From Streptomyces coeruleorubidus (GTDB lineage: Bacteria > Actinomycetota > Actinomycetes > Streptomycetales > Streptomycetaceae), in NCBI RefSeq assembly GCF_028885415.1, contig NZ_CP118527.1:6324001-6388000 (forward strand): DNA of 64,000 bases. The letters run 5' to 3'. The number at the start of each line of letters is the position of its first letter. The first letter of the stretch is position 1. The position numbers were made by a program, and so were the translations under genes. Below, piece after piece: positions 57,361 through 64,000 of the stretch. The notes beneath the pieces were generated by a model, which was not told the DNA's origin, searched no databases, and was given only the letters and a program-made list of their open reading frames with translations.

Positions 57361-57957
57361 GTGGATCACTTGACGGGCATTTCGGTGTCCTCCGCCAGAA
57401 CCCGGCTGTGCGATCCGGTCGACATATCCGGCCATCGCAACAACACGGCCATCTCCGCGGCGACGGAGACCAAGGCGGGGGCCTTCAATGTATGGGGAAA
57501 CTCGTTTGCGGCCGAATACCTGCCCGAAGGCAAGAGCCTCGTCCACGTGGACGGTGTTCCCTTCGAGTTTCCTCCGGTCTGCGACGGACCGGACAATGTC
57601 CGCTGTGCCGGACAGTTCATCCGCGTCCCCGAGGGCCGCTACGACTGGATCCATGTCCTGGCGGCGTCCGAACGGCGCTGCGAGGAGACCGTCGAGCTGA
57701 ACTTCGCCGACGGCTCGGTCGACGCGGAACCGCTGCGGATCTCCGACTTCTGGTCGGCGCCCGCGTGGTTCGGTGAGGTCAAGGCGTTCGAGAGCCTCGT
57801 CATGCACTACCCGCACCACGTGCAACGAGGCGTTCCGGCGGTGATGTGGGCGCAGCGCGTGCCGGTCACCCGGCGCGCCGGCCTGACCGGCATCCTGCTG
57901 CCCCGCAACGTCGCGGTGCATGTCTTCGCGGTCACCCTCCAGCGGACGGAGCCCTGA
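57361..57957 (+). CDS. unknown 195-198-residue protein, candidate partner of the sulfotransferase
   Basis: Start at GTG 57361 or, with the better ribosome site GAGGTGG, at TTG 57370. It looks beta-rich: AFNVWGNSFAAEYLPEG, LVHVDGVPFEFPPV, AGQFIRVPEGRYDWIHVLAAS, TVELNFADGS and VPAVMWAQRVPVTR. There is no signal peptide or catalytic motif that I recognise. Its size and position after a sulfotransferase recall AziU3 of the azinomycin pathway, needed for aziridine formation; this is from memory of gene context, not a sequence comparison. Confidence 0.7.
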   Translation: MDHLTGISVSSARTRLCDPVDISGHRNNTAISAATETKAGAFNVWGNSFAAEYLPEGKSLVHVDGVPFEFPPVCDGPDNVRCAGQFIRVPEGRYDWIHVLAASERRCEETVELNFADGSVDAEPLRISDFWSAPAWFGEVKAFESLVMHYPHHVQRGVPAVMWAQRVPVTRRAGLTGILLPRNVAVHVFAVTLQRTEP

Positions 57958-57958
57958 C

Positions 57959-59011
57959 ATGACCGTCGACGTGACGGCACGGACGTACATGATCACCGGA
58001 CCGGAACCCGAGTGGTGGTACCGCGACCTCGTCAGCTGCCTTCAGTCCACGTTCGGTTCACTCCTGATACGGGAGGGCGCCGACCCGCTGTCCGTGCTCG
58101 GCGCGGGCTGGCGGTTCCTGCACCTGCCGGGCGACGTCAGGTCCGAGGAGTTCTACTACCCCTGCCCCCCGGACGAGTCCGGCGGCGCAGACCTCGGTGC
58201 CGCGCTGGCCCCGCACCACGCGCTGCGCGCGCGCTGGTGGCAGCCCGCCGACGAGGACGACGTGTGGCGGGAGGTGCGCGAGACGCTGGCCGACGACCGG
58301 CTCGTCATCGCCGCCGTGGACAACTACCACCTGCCGTTCCGGCCCGCGTACGGGGACGTGCACGCCGCGCACCTCGTGGTGGTCTACGGCCTGGACGAGA
58401 CCCGCGGGGTGGTCTACGTCTCGGACGCGATGCCGCCCGCCTTCCGCGGTGCCGTCCCGATCGAGGAGTTCCTGCGGAGCTGGGGTTCGGCGAACCCGAC
58501 CGACGTCCAGGACGCGTTCTTCAGCGACGCACGGATCGGCAGACGCTGTCTCGACGTCCGCCTCGACGCCCCGCCCGCGCCCCTGACGCCCGAACTGCTC
58601 GGCGGCTTCCTGCGCACCGACGTCGACGGCTTCACCACGGCCGGCTCGGCCCGTACCGGTCTCGCCGGATACGACGAGTTCGCCGCGGAACTCCTCGACC
58701 GGTGCCGGGCCTCGGACGCCGGCGCGCTGCGCGAGCTGTATCCGTTCGGCTGGGGCATGCAGGCGCAGGCGTCACTCCACGGTGAACTGCTGCGCCGCTG
58801 CGGCCGCCAGTGGGACGATCCGGCGCTCGCCGGAGCGGGACGCGCGGTCGAGGCCGTCGCGCACGCGTGGACCGGACTGCGGTTCACCGGTGCGCACGGG
58901 CTCGAGGACCCGCGCGCGGTCGCACCCGACATCGCGCACCACGCGACGCTGCTGCGCGGCGCGTACGCGCGTGCGGTGGACGCCGTCGGCGCGGCGGCGG
59001 CGCGGCTGTGA
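57959..59011 (+). CDS. BtrH N-terminal/DUF4872 family acyltransferase-like protein
   Basis: 350 residues; ATG two nt after the previous stop. The cysteine-protease-like BtrH fold has [20 protein letters not shown] (C27 as nucleophile), [39 protein letters not shown] (candidate His) and [10 protein letters not shown] (Asp). A helical DUF4872-like C-terminus follows. In butirosin synthesis BtrH moves an aminoacyl side chain from a carrier protein to an amine. Here it may transfer from the LysW carrier or the NRPS carrier to an amine acceptor. Confidence 0.85.
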   Translation: MTVDVTARTYMITGPEPEWWYRDLVSCLQSTFGSLLIREGADPLSVLGAGWRFLHLPGDVRSEEFYYPCPPDESGGADLGAALAPHHALRARWWQPADEDDVWREVRETLADDRLVIAAVDNYHLPFRPAYGDVHAAHLVVVYGLDETRGVVYVSDAMPPAFRGAVPIEEFLRSWGSANPTDVQDAFFSDARIGRRCLDVRLDAPPAPLTPELLGGFLRTDVDGFTTAGSARTGLAGYDEFAAELLDRCRASDAGALRELYPFGWGMQAQASLHGELLRRCGRQWDDPALAGAGRAVEAVAHAWTGLRFTGAHGLEDPRAVAPDIAHHATLLRGAYARAVDAVGAAAARL

Positions 59012-59055
59012 CCGCGCAGGCATCGACCACCGTGACCGGAGTGGAGTGGAGAGTG

Positions 59056-60351
59056 ATGAGCAAGCTGGCAGCGTTCGGCGGTACGGCGACCGTACCGAGG
59101 GACCGGCGCCGTGTGCAGTGGCCGTTGGTCGAGGAGGAGGACCGCAAGGCCGTCCTCGACGCGCTCGACGGCGCAAGACTGGTGTCCGATACGGACGGTG
59201 TGAATCCGGTGTCCGTACTGGAGGAGAACTGGGCCCGGCGCTTCGGCTTCGAGCACTGCGTCGCGGTGTCCAACGGCACCGCGGCCCTGGCCCTCGCGCT
59301 GGCCGCGCTCGGCGTCGGACCGGGGGACGAGGTGATCGTGCCCGCGCTCAGCTTCATCGCCACCGGGCTCGCACCGGTGCACCAGATGGCCGTTCCCGTG
59401 TTCGCCGACATCGACCCGGTCACCTTCAACATCGATCCGGACGACGTGGAGCGCCGGATCACGGACCGGACCAAGGCGATCATCCCCGTGCACCTGCACG
59501 GCGCGCCCGCCGACATGGACCGGATCACCGAGATCGCGCGCAAGCACGGCATCGCGGTGATCGAGGACGCCGCACAGGCTCCCGGGGCGACCCACCGCGG
59601 GCGGCCGGTCGGCGGCATCGGCGACGCGGGTGCCTTCAGCCTCCAGGTCAGCAAGAACATTCCGACCTGTGGTGAAGGCGGCCTGCTGGTGACCCGCGAC
59701 GCCGGGCTGGCCGAGGCGATGCGCAGGGGCCGGCAGTTCGGCGAGGTGATCGAGAGCGGTCGCGAGCGCGACTACGTGTCCTACGGTCTGGGCTGGAACT
59801 ACAAGATGAACGCCCTCCAGGCCGCGTTCACCGACGCACAGCTCGCCCGGTTCGACGGGTACGAGCGCGCGCGGCAGCACAACGTCACCGAGTTCCTCGC
59901 GCGGCTCTCGCAGCTGCCCGGCCTGCAAGTGCCGACCGCGCTGCCGGACACCACCCACGCCTGGCACATCCTGCGGTTCCGGTTCGACCCGGCCGCGTTC
60001 GGTCTGGACGGGGTGCGACCGGAGGCTCTGCGCTCGGCTCTGCGGCGACTGCTGCGCGCCGAGGGCGTACCGATGTCGCAGTACCAGCTCATGCCGCTGC
60101 CCGACCAGAAGGTGTTCGTGGACCGCGTCGGCTTCGGCTCGGGCTACCCGTGGTCCGTGACCGGTGCGCCCGCAGCGGTCGCGGGCGAGGACTACCCGGT
60201 GACCCGCGCGGTCATCGCCGACTCCCTGACCATCCAGAAGCGCCACCTCCACCCGGGGGCGGGCGAACTGCTCGGCCTGTACGCGGACGCCTTCGAAAAG
60301 GTGTGGGCGAACAGGGACATGGTGGCCACGCTCGCGAAGGCGGCGTCATGA
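59056..60351 (+). CDS. DegT/DnrJ/EryC1-family PLP aminotransferase
   Basis: 431 residues from ATG 59056 ([16 protein letters not shown]), with GGAGAG upstream; a GTG at 59008 overlapping the previous stop is a possible longer start. [24 protein letters not shown] (cofactor phosphate; core [11 protein letters not shown]), [10 protein letters not shown] and [13 protein letters not shown] with D171 lead to the Schiff-base K200 in [15 protein letters not shown]. It would transaminate the ketone made by the transketolase on the carrier-bound substrate. It overlaps the next gene by 4 nt. Confidence 0.92.
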   Translation: MSKLAAFGGTATVPRDRRRVQWPLVEEEDRKAVLDALDGARLVSDTDGVNPVSVLEENWARRFGFEHCVAVSNGTAALALALAALGVGPGDEVIVPALSFIATGLAPVHQMAVPVFADIDPVTFNIDPDDVERRITDRTKAIIPVHLHGAPADMDRITEIARKHGIAVIEDAAQAPGATHRGRPVGGIGDAGAFSLQVSKNIPTCGEGGLLVTRDAGLAEAMRRGRQFGEVIESGRERDYVSYGLGWNYKMNALQAAFTDAQLARFDGYERARQHNVTEFLARLSQLPGLQVPTALPDTTHAWHILRFRFDPAAFGLDGVRPEALRSALRRLLRAEGVPMSQYQLMPLPDQKVFVDRVGFGSGYPWSVTGAPAAVAGEDYPVTRAVIADSLTIQKRHLHPGAGELLGLYADAFEKVWANRDMVATLAKAAS

Positions 60352-61190
60352 CCGCCACCCAGGTCCTGGAGCGGGACACCCTGGACTCGGTCGCCGCACG
60401 CATCCGCTCGCACGTCGTCGACATGTGCGCGGGGCCCGAGGGCGGCCATCTCGGCGGCGCGTTCTCCTGTGCCGACGTGCTCGCCGCGCTGTACTTCTCG
60501 GTACTGAACGTGGACCCGCAGCGGCCGGACGACCCGGATCGCGACCGCTTCCTGCTCAGCAAGGGCCACGCCGCCGTCGGCCTCTACGCGACGCTGGCCG
60601 AACGGGGCTTCTTCCCGGTCGAGGAACTCACCGGATACGGACGCCCGGGCAGCAGGCTGATGGGCCACCCGGTGCGCGCGGTGCCCGGTGTGGAGATGCC
60701 GACCGGATCGCTCGGCCACGGACTCGCCCTGGGCTGCGGATTCGCGCTGGCCGCCCGGTACGCCGGCCGTGACGCGCGCAGCTTCGTACTGCTCGGCGAC
60801 GGCGAGCTCCAGGAGGGCTCGGTGTGGGAGGCGGCCATCGCGGCCGCGTCGCTGCGCCTGGACCGGCTGGTGGCGGTGGTGGACCGCAACGGACTGCAGC
60901 TGACCGGCTCCACCGAGGGCATCGCACCGATGGAACCCCTGGCCGACCGCTGGCGCAGCTTCGGCTGGGCGGTCCGCGACGTGGACGGGCACGACCCGAG
61001 CCAACTGGCGGACCATCTCGGCGCCACGCCGTGGGAACCGGGCAAGCCGAGCGTGCTGATCGCCCGCACGGTCAAGGGCCAGGGGCTCCCGTTCCTCGCC
61101 GGCCGCAGTGCCAGCCACTACGTGACGCTGTCGCCGCGCAACCACGCACGGGCGGTCCGCGCCCTACGAGCCACGGAGGCCACCGGATGA
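60348..61190 (+). CDS. transketolase, N-terminal subunit
   Basis: 280 residues, ATGA overlap with the aminotransferase. Thiamine-diphosphate domain: [62 protein letters not shown] (TGSLGHGL core) and the [14 protein letters not shown]...DRNGLQ metal motif near 148-180. It forms a split transketolase with the next gene. In carrier-protein pathways to DADH such a pair adds a two-carbon ketol unit to the carrier-bound glutamate semialdehyde. Confidence 0.92.
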   Translation: MTATQVLERDTLDSVAARIRSHVVDMCAGPEGGHLGGAFSCADVLAALYFSVLNVDPQRPDDPDRDRFLLSKGHAAVGLYATLAERGFFPVEELTGYGRPGSRLMGHPVRAVPGVEMPTGSLGHGLALGCGFALAARYAGRDARSFVLLGDGELQEGSVWEAAIAAASLRLDRLVAVVDRNGLQLTGSTEGIAPMEPLADRWRSFGWAVRDVDGHDPSQLADHLGATPWEPGKPSVLIARTVKGQGLPFLAGRSASHYVTLSPRNHARAVRALRATEATG

Positions 61191-62155
61191 GCCGCGCGAC
61201 CCGGGAGGCGTACCGGGACAGCCTGCTTCCCCTGCTGAAGCAGCATCCCGAGCTGATGTGCCTGGACTCCGACACCGGTCTGTTCAACGCCGAGTACGCC
61301 GCGACGGCCGGCGACCAGTACCTCAACCTCGGTATCGCCGAGCACAACTTGATGGGCATGGCCGCCGGGATGGCCGCCTGCGGGCGGGTCCCGTTCGTCA
61401 ACACGATGGCCGCCTTCGCCACCTCCCGGGCACTGGAAGCGATCAAGATCGACATCGCCTACAACCGGTTGCCGGTCCGCATCATGGCCACCCACGGCGG
61501 TCTCGCCGCGGGCCACCTCGGTCCGACGCACCAGGCGCTGGAAGACCTCGCCGTGATGCGGGTACTGCCCGGCATGACCGTGGTGGTGCCTGCCGACGCC
61601 GCCGCCACGGAAGCGTTCGTCGAGCAGAGCCTGAACCTGTCCGGACCGCTGTACGTCCGGCTCGGCCGCAAGCCGTCACCGCCGCTTCCCGCAGCCCCGC
61701 CACCGGTCATCGGGCAGGCACAGACGCTGCGGCAGGGCGGCGACGTGGTGCTCGCGAGCTGCGGTCCGTACCCGGTGCTCGCCTGCCTCGCCGCGGCGGA
61801 CGTCCTCGCCGGGCAAGGCATCGAGGCCACCGTGCTGAACATGCACACCCTGCGGCCGTTCGACGCGGAGACGCTGGTGGCCGCGGCCCGGCCGGCCTCG
61901 CTCGTGGTGACGCTGGAAGAGCACTGGCGCAGCGGCGGCCTCGGCGGCGCGGTGACCGAGACCCTGGCGGAGGCGGCGCCCACCCGGGTGCTGCGGCTGG
62001 GCATGCCGGATCAGTTCGTCGACGAGGTGGGCAACCAGGAACATCTCGTCGCGCATTACGACCTCACCGCGGAGCGGGTCGTGAAGACGGTCCGTACCGC
62101 CCTCGACACGGCGGCCCGTTCCGGGCGCCCCGATCGGGAAGTCGTCACCACATAG
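61187..62155 (+). CDS. transketolase, C-terminal subunit
   Basis: 322 residues, ATGA overlap. Pyrimidine-binding domain with LNLGIAEHNLMGMAAGMAACG (catalytic Glu in IAEHN), PFVNTMAAFATSRALEAI, ATHGGLAAGHLGPTHQALEDLAVMR (HLGPTHQALED core). The C-terminal domain includes DVVLASCGPYPVLACLAAADVL and VLNMHTLRPFDAETL, and EEHWRSGGLGGAV. It completes the split enzyme; two hairpins follow. Confidence 0.92.
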   Translation: MSRATREAYRDSLLPLLKQHPELMCLDSDTGLFNAEYAATAGDQYLNLGIAEHNLMGMAAGMAACGRVPFVNTMAAFATSRALEAIKIDIAYNRLPVRIMATHGGLAAGHLGPTHQALEDLAVMRVLPGMTVVVPADAAATEAFVEQSLNLSGPLYVRLGRKPSPPLPAAPPPVIGQAQTLRQGGDVVLASCGPYPVLACLAAADVLAGQGIEATVLNMHTLRPFDAETLVAAARPASLVVTLEEHWRSGGLGGAVTETLAEAAPTRVLRLGMPDQFVDEVGNQEHLVAHYDLTAERVVKTVRTALDTAARSGRPDREVVTT

Positions 62156-62163
62156 CTGACGTC

Positions 62164-62189
62164 ACGGGTCGGGCGATTGCCCGACCCGT
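62164..62189. terminator. terminator hairpin after the transketolase operon
   Basis: ACGGGTCGGGC (62164-62174), loop GATT, GCCCGACCCGT (62179-62189), an 11-bp perfect stem 8 nt after the stop. Confidence 0.75.
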
Positions 62190-62211
62190 ACGTGCATGCC
62201 GAAACCACATC

Positions 62212-62265
62212 GAGCCTCTTTCATCCCCGCGGGAGTCGTTGTTCACGCGGGGATGAAAGAGGCTC
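62212..62265. terminator. 20-bp perfect inverted repeat between convergent genes
   Basis: GAGCCTCTTTCATCCCCGCG (62212-62231), 14-nt loop, then its exact complement at 62246-62265. It is probably a bidirectional terminator for the transketolase operon and the convergent ATP-grasp gene. Confidence 0.75.
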
Positions 62266-62307
62266 ACACGTCTCTGTCGATCGGATCACCTGGGGGCGGT
62301 GCCGGCG

Positions 62308-63516
62308 TCACGTCTGTGGTTGTGCCGTGATGCGGTAATCGAGCGTGCTGAGGACGGTCGCCACGCGGGCACGCAACTGGCTCACGGAATCGGCGGTGAC
62401 CGTGAAACCGAGGAAGAAGTTCTCCTGCTCCAGGCTGCTGACCTGGTAGCCGTTGATGACGTCCGCGTTGACCACACCGGGTAGTTCACGCAAGTCGTCC
62501 TCGCCGGTGCTGATCTCGACGGTGCCGAGCTCGTCGGCCTCCACGTAGACCAGGCCGGTGATCGGCTGGTCGCCGACCGGGTCCACCTGGTCCGGTGGCA
62601 TGGTGAATTCGCCCAGCGACATCGAGATGAACGCCTCGATCGGGTCGATCCCGCCGGGTTCGTGGATCGCCGGGAAATGCATGCCGCGACCAGGTCGTGG
62701 ATTGATCTCCACGAGCTCCGTCCGGCCGTCCTCGGTGCTCCGGCCCTCGACGTGCAGCCAGAGCTGGTCGAGGCGGAGGTCGGCGCAGAGCGTGCTGATC
62801 GCCTCGCTCAGAGCACGCACACCGTCACGCACGTGGTCCTGCTGAGGCGGATGGAGATTGATCCCCGCGTCGTGGTGCCTGCTTTCGTCGAGGTCGGGCT
62901 TCTCGCCGGCCAGGACCGGATGGAAGCGGCCGGCGACGACGGGGCCGTCCACGGTGAACTCGGTGCCGGGCAGGTACTCCTCGACGATCAACCGGGTGTC
63001 GCCGAGGCCGAGTTCGGTCAGATAGCGCTCGTAGGCGAGGAGCTCGGCAGGCTCGTCCACCCGGCGAACCAGCCGCGACGCCCCGGACTGATCCGCGGGC
63101 TTGACGATGGCGGGGAAGAAGTCCACCTCCGCGGGATCCCCGGAGAAGCGCATGCCGGACAGCCCCAGGGTCCGCATGCGCTCTCGGACCAGCGTCTTGC
63201 TGAGCAGCACATTGCGGCCGGCGTCAGCACCCGGAAGACCGTAGTGCGTGGCTATGGCGATCTGCCAGGGCATCAACGCTTCGAGCATGTTGACGACAGC
63301 GATGGGGTCGATGCCACGGCGGTCGAGCCGGGTGGTCAGCGCGGGCAGGTTCTCGCTGTCCCAGTCCATCAGGACGTGGTCATCGCATGTGTCGCGGTTG
63401 CGGTCGTCAGGAAGATCGGAGATCAGTACCGGACGCAAACCGCGGGCTCGCAGCCGTGCGACAGCGGGGGCCACGCCGCCGGCATTCCATTTGGAGAGAA
63501 TAAGTACGGATTTCAA
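62308..63516 (-). CDS. ATP-grasp carboxylate-amine ligase
   Basis: 402 residues from a TTG at 63516, chosen because GGAGG sits seven nt upstream and the protein then begins LKSVLILSKWNAGGVAPAVARL; the frame is open to 63555. ATP-grasp blocks are LLSKTLVRERMRTLGL, FFPAIVKPADQSGASRLVRRV, RLIVEEYLPGTEFTVDG and LVEINPRPGRGMHFPAI (metal Glu/Asn). It is unlike LysX and closer to amino acid/peptide ligases. It may join the carrier-derived amino acid to another residue outside the NRPS. Its leader repeats that of the sulfotransferase. Confidence 0.88.
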   Translation of the reverse strand: MKSVLILSKWNAGGVAPAVARLRARGLRPVLISDLPDDRNRDTCDDHVLMDWDSENLPALTTRLDRRGIDPIAVVNMLEALMPWQIAIATHYGLPGADAGRNVLLSKTLVRERMRTLGLSGMRFSGDPAEVDFFPAIVKPADQSGASRLVRRVDEPAELLAYERYLTELGLGDTRLIVEEYLPGTEFTVDGPVVAGRFHPVLAGEKPDLDESRHHDAGINLHPPQQDHVRDGVRALSEAISTLCADLRLDQLWLHVEGRSTEDGRTELVEINPRPGRGMHFPAIHEPGGIDPIEAFISMSLGEFTMPPDQVDPVGDQPITGLVYVEADELGTVEISTGEDDLRELPGVVNADVINGYQVSSLEQENFFLGFTVTADSVSQLRARVATVLSTLDYRITAQPQT

Positions 63517-63770
63517 GCCGCGACCTCCAGAACTGTATTTCAGGGCTTGCACCAAGAAAAATCCGGACCAGCTTCAAGGGTGACACCGACCAGGGGCGCG
63601 CGGGAGTAAGCGAGATGATCAGCCTCGGGAGAGAAAGGTCAGCGCAATGTGTCGCCGTGAATGAACTTGTCGCGGACCCGCATGACGTGGGCGCGGTCGT
63701 ACCTTCCTATTCGACGCGCCCTCGATATGGCGGTCCGCTCCGGAACAACCGATTGAAAGGAAACCGTCAC
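63517..63770. promoter_or_regulatory. divergent control region, copy B of the duplicated leader
   Basis: A 254-nt space between the ATP-grasp ligase (leftward) and lysW (rightward). Read on the minus strand it parallels 56255-56504. ATGAACTTGTCGCGGAC (63661-63677) is the reverse of the 17-nt block at 56346. The distances to the flanking starts are also alike (87 and 122 nt here, 85 and 120 nt in copy A, counted from the short ORF). Confidence 0.7.
63639..63683 (-). CDS. possible leader peptide, 14 codons (MRVRDKFIHGDTLR)
   Basis: ATG at 63683, TGA at 63641-63639, paralogous to VRVRDKFMPGDASC at 56340-56384. TACGAC lies twelve nt before the start, as TACGAG does in copy A. The frame is also open upstream, and the preceding codons still resemble copy A (YDRAHV against YEHAGT), so the true start, if any, is unsure. 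Confidence 0.35.
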   Translation of the reverse strand: MRVRDKFIHGDTLR

Positions 63771-63944
63771 ATGACCACCATGCAGGCCTGCCCGGAGTGC
63801 GAGGAGCAGGTACAGATCAGCGATTCGGTGCGACTCAACGAGATTCTGGAGTGCGTGGGCTGCCGAAGCGAACTGGAGATCATGGCGCTGAGCCCCACGG
63901 TGCTCGCCCTCGCGCCGGAGGTCGAGGAGGACTGGGGCGAGTAG
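63771..63944 (+). CDS. lysW: LysW-type amino-group carrier protein
   Basis: 57 residues from ATG 63771, with GAAAGGA upstream. MTTMQACPECEEQVQISD carries the first zinc CxxC; the second is ECVGCRSELEIM. An acidic stretch ends in the family's invariant EDWGE, whose terminal Glu side chain is the attachment point for the amino group of the substrate. Thermus LysW has the same size and ending. It shields the amino group and presents the intermediate to acidic-surface-recognising enzymes. In Streptomyces, such copies outside lysine/arginine loci serve specialised metabolism. Confidence 0.93.
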   Translation: MTTMQACPECEEQVQISDSVRLNEILECVGCRSELEIMALSPTVLALAPEVEEDWGE

Positions 63945-63962
63945 TCGCACCGGGACGATCAC

Positions 63963-63995
63963 GGCGAGAGCGCGACCCGCAACGTCGCGCTCGCC
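63963..63995. terminator. terminator-like hairpin after lysW
   Basis: GGCGAG and CGCGAC (63963-63968, 63971-63976) pair with GTCGCG and CTCGCC (63984-63989, 63990-63995), with a two-base bulge. It lies 18 nt after the lysW stop and suggests lysW ends its transcript. Confidence 0.55.
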
Positions 63996-64000
63996 GCCAC

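Noticed and set aside
58414..60252. 612-codon minus-strand frame over the BtrH-like and aminotransferase genes
   Set aside because: Antiphase of two well supported, overlapping plus-strand genes.

Overview
The window looks like chromosomal DNA of a Streptomyces. It is very GC-rich, uses many GTG and some TTG starts, and carries a WhiB-like protein, an AfsR/SARP regulator and an LAxTG (sortase E type) wall protein. The gene order fumC - fumA - DUF1707 - wblI - glpX - DUF4245 - nitroreductase - xseB/xseA - ispH - ppgK - DUF6542 - ychF matches, from memory, the conserved core around SCO5040-SCO5061 of S. coelicolor.

Region 1 (1-17.7 kb) is housekeeping: a cut-off SpoIIE-type phosphatase, a DUF402 protein, two unrelated fumarases, a WhiB-like protein, fructose bisphosphatase, exonuclease VII, IspH, polyphosphate glucokinase and YchF. 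Downstream of fumC, an IS110-family element sits inside an array of ~43-nt G-rich repeats. Its 259-nt non-coding upstream end is where a bridge RNA would be expected.

Region 2 (about 18.2-42.2 kb) is an exopolysaccharide locus with Wzx/Wzy logic: chain-length protein fused to a BY-kinase, phosphoglycosyl transferase, UDP-xylose synthase type epimerase, GDP-mannose dehydratase and GDP-fucose synthase, several glycosyltransferases, six methyltransferase-like proteins, a flippase, a polymerase/ligase and a low-molecular-weight tyrosine phosphatase. A decayed IS5-family copy lies inside it and supplies the stop codon of one methyltransferase gene. The right edge holds debris: an RHS/YD-repeat scrap and an ATP-grasp gene that has lost its ATP-binding centre.

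Region 3 (about 43.7 kb to the right edge) is a specialised-metabolite cluster and the most interesting part. It has an AfsR-like regulator, a 57-residue exported peptide and an orphan LuxR-type response regulator. Then comes a leftward, translationally coupled operon (LysX-like ligase, LysK-like hydrolase, a C-A-T-TE NRPS and two acyl-CoA dehydrogenases). A rightward operon follows (sulfotransferase, unknown 198-residue protein, BtrH-like acyltransferase, DegT aminotransferase and a two-subunit transketolase), then a second ATP-grasp ligase and a LysW-type amino-group carrier protein ending in EDWGE. LysW + LysX + LysK + split transketolase + aminotransferase is the signature of amino-group-carrier-protein biosynthesis of the diamino-dihydroxy-heptanoate (DADH) skeleton known from vazabitide, azinomycin and ficellomycin. 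The sulfotransferase and the small unknown protein suggest sulfation-driven aziridine closure. The LysZ-like kinase and LysY-like reductase expected for the route are not in the window.

A feature I know of no description for: the two divergent promoter regions of this cluster (56255-56504 and 63517-63770) are visibly homologous. Each contains a 14-codon ORF encoding an RVRDKF peptide at nearly identical distances from both flanking genes.
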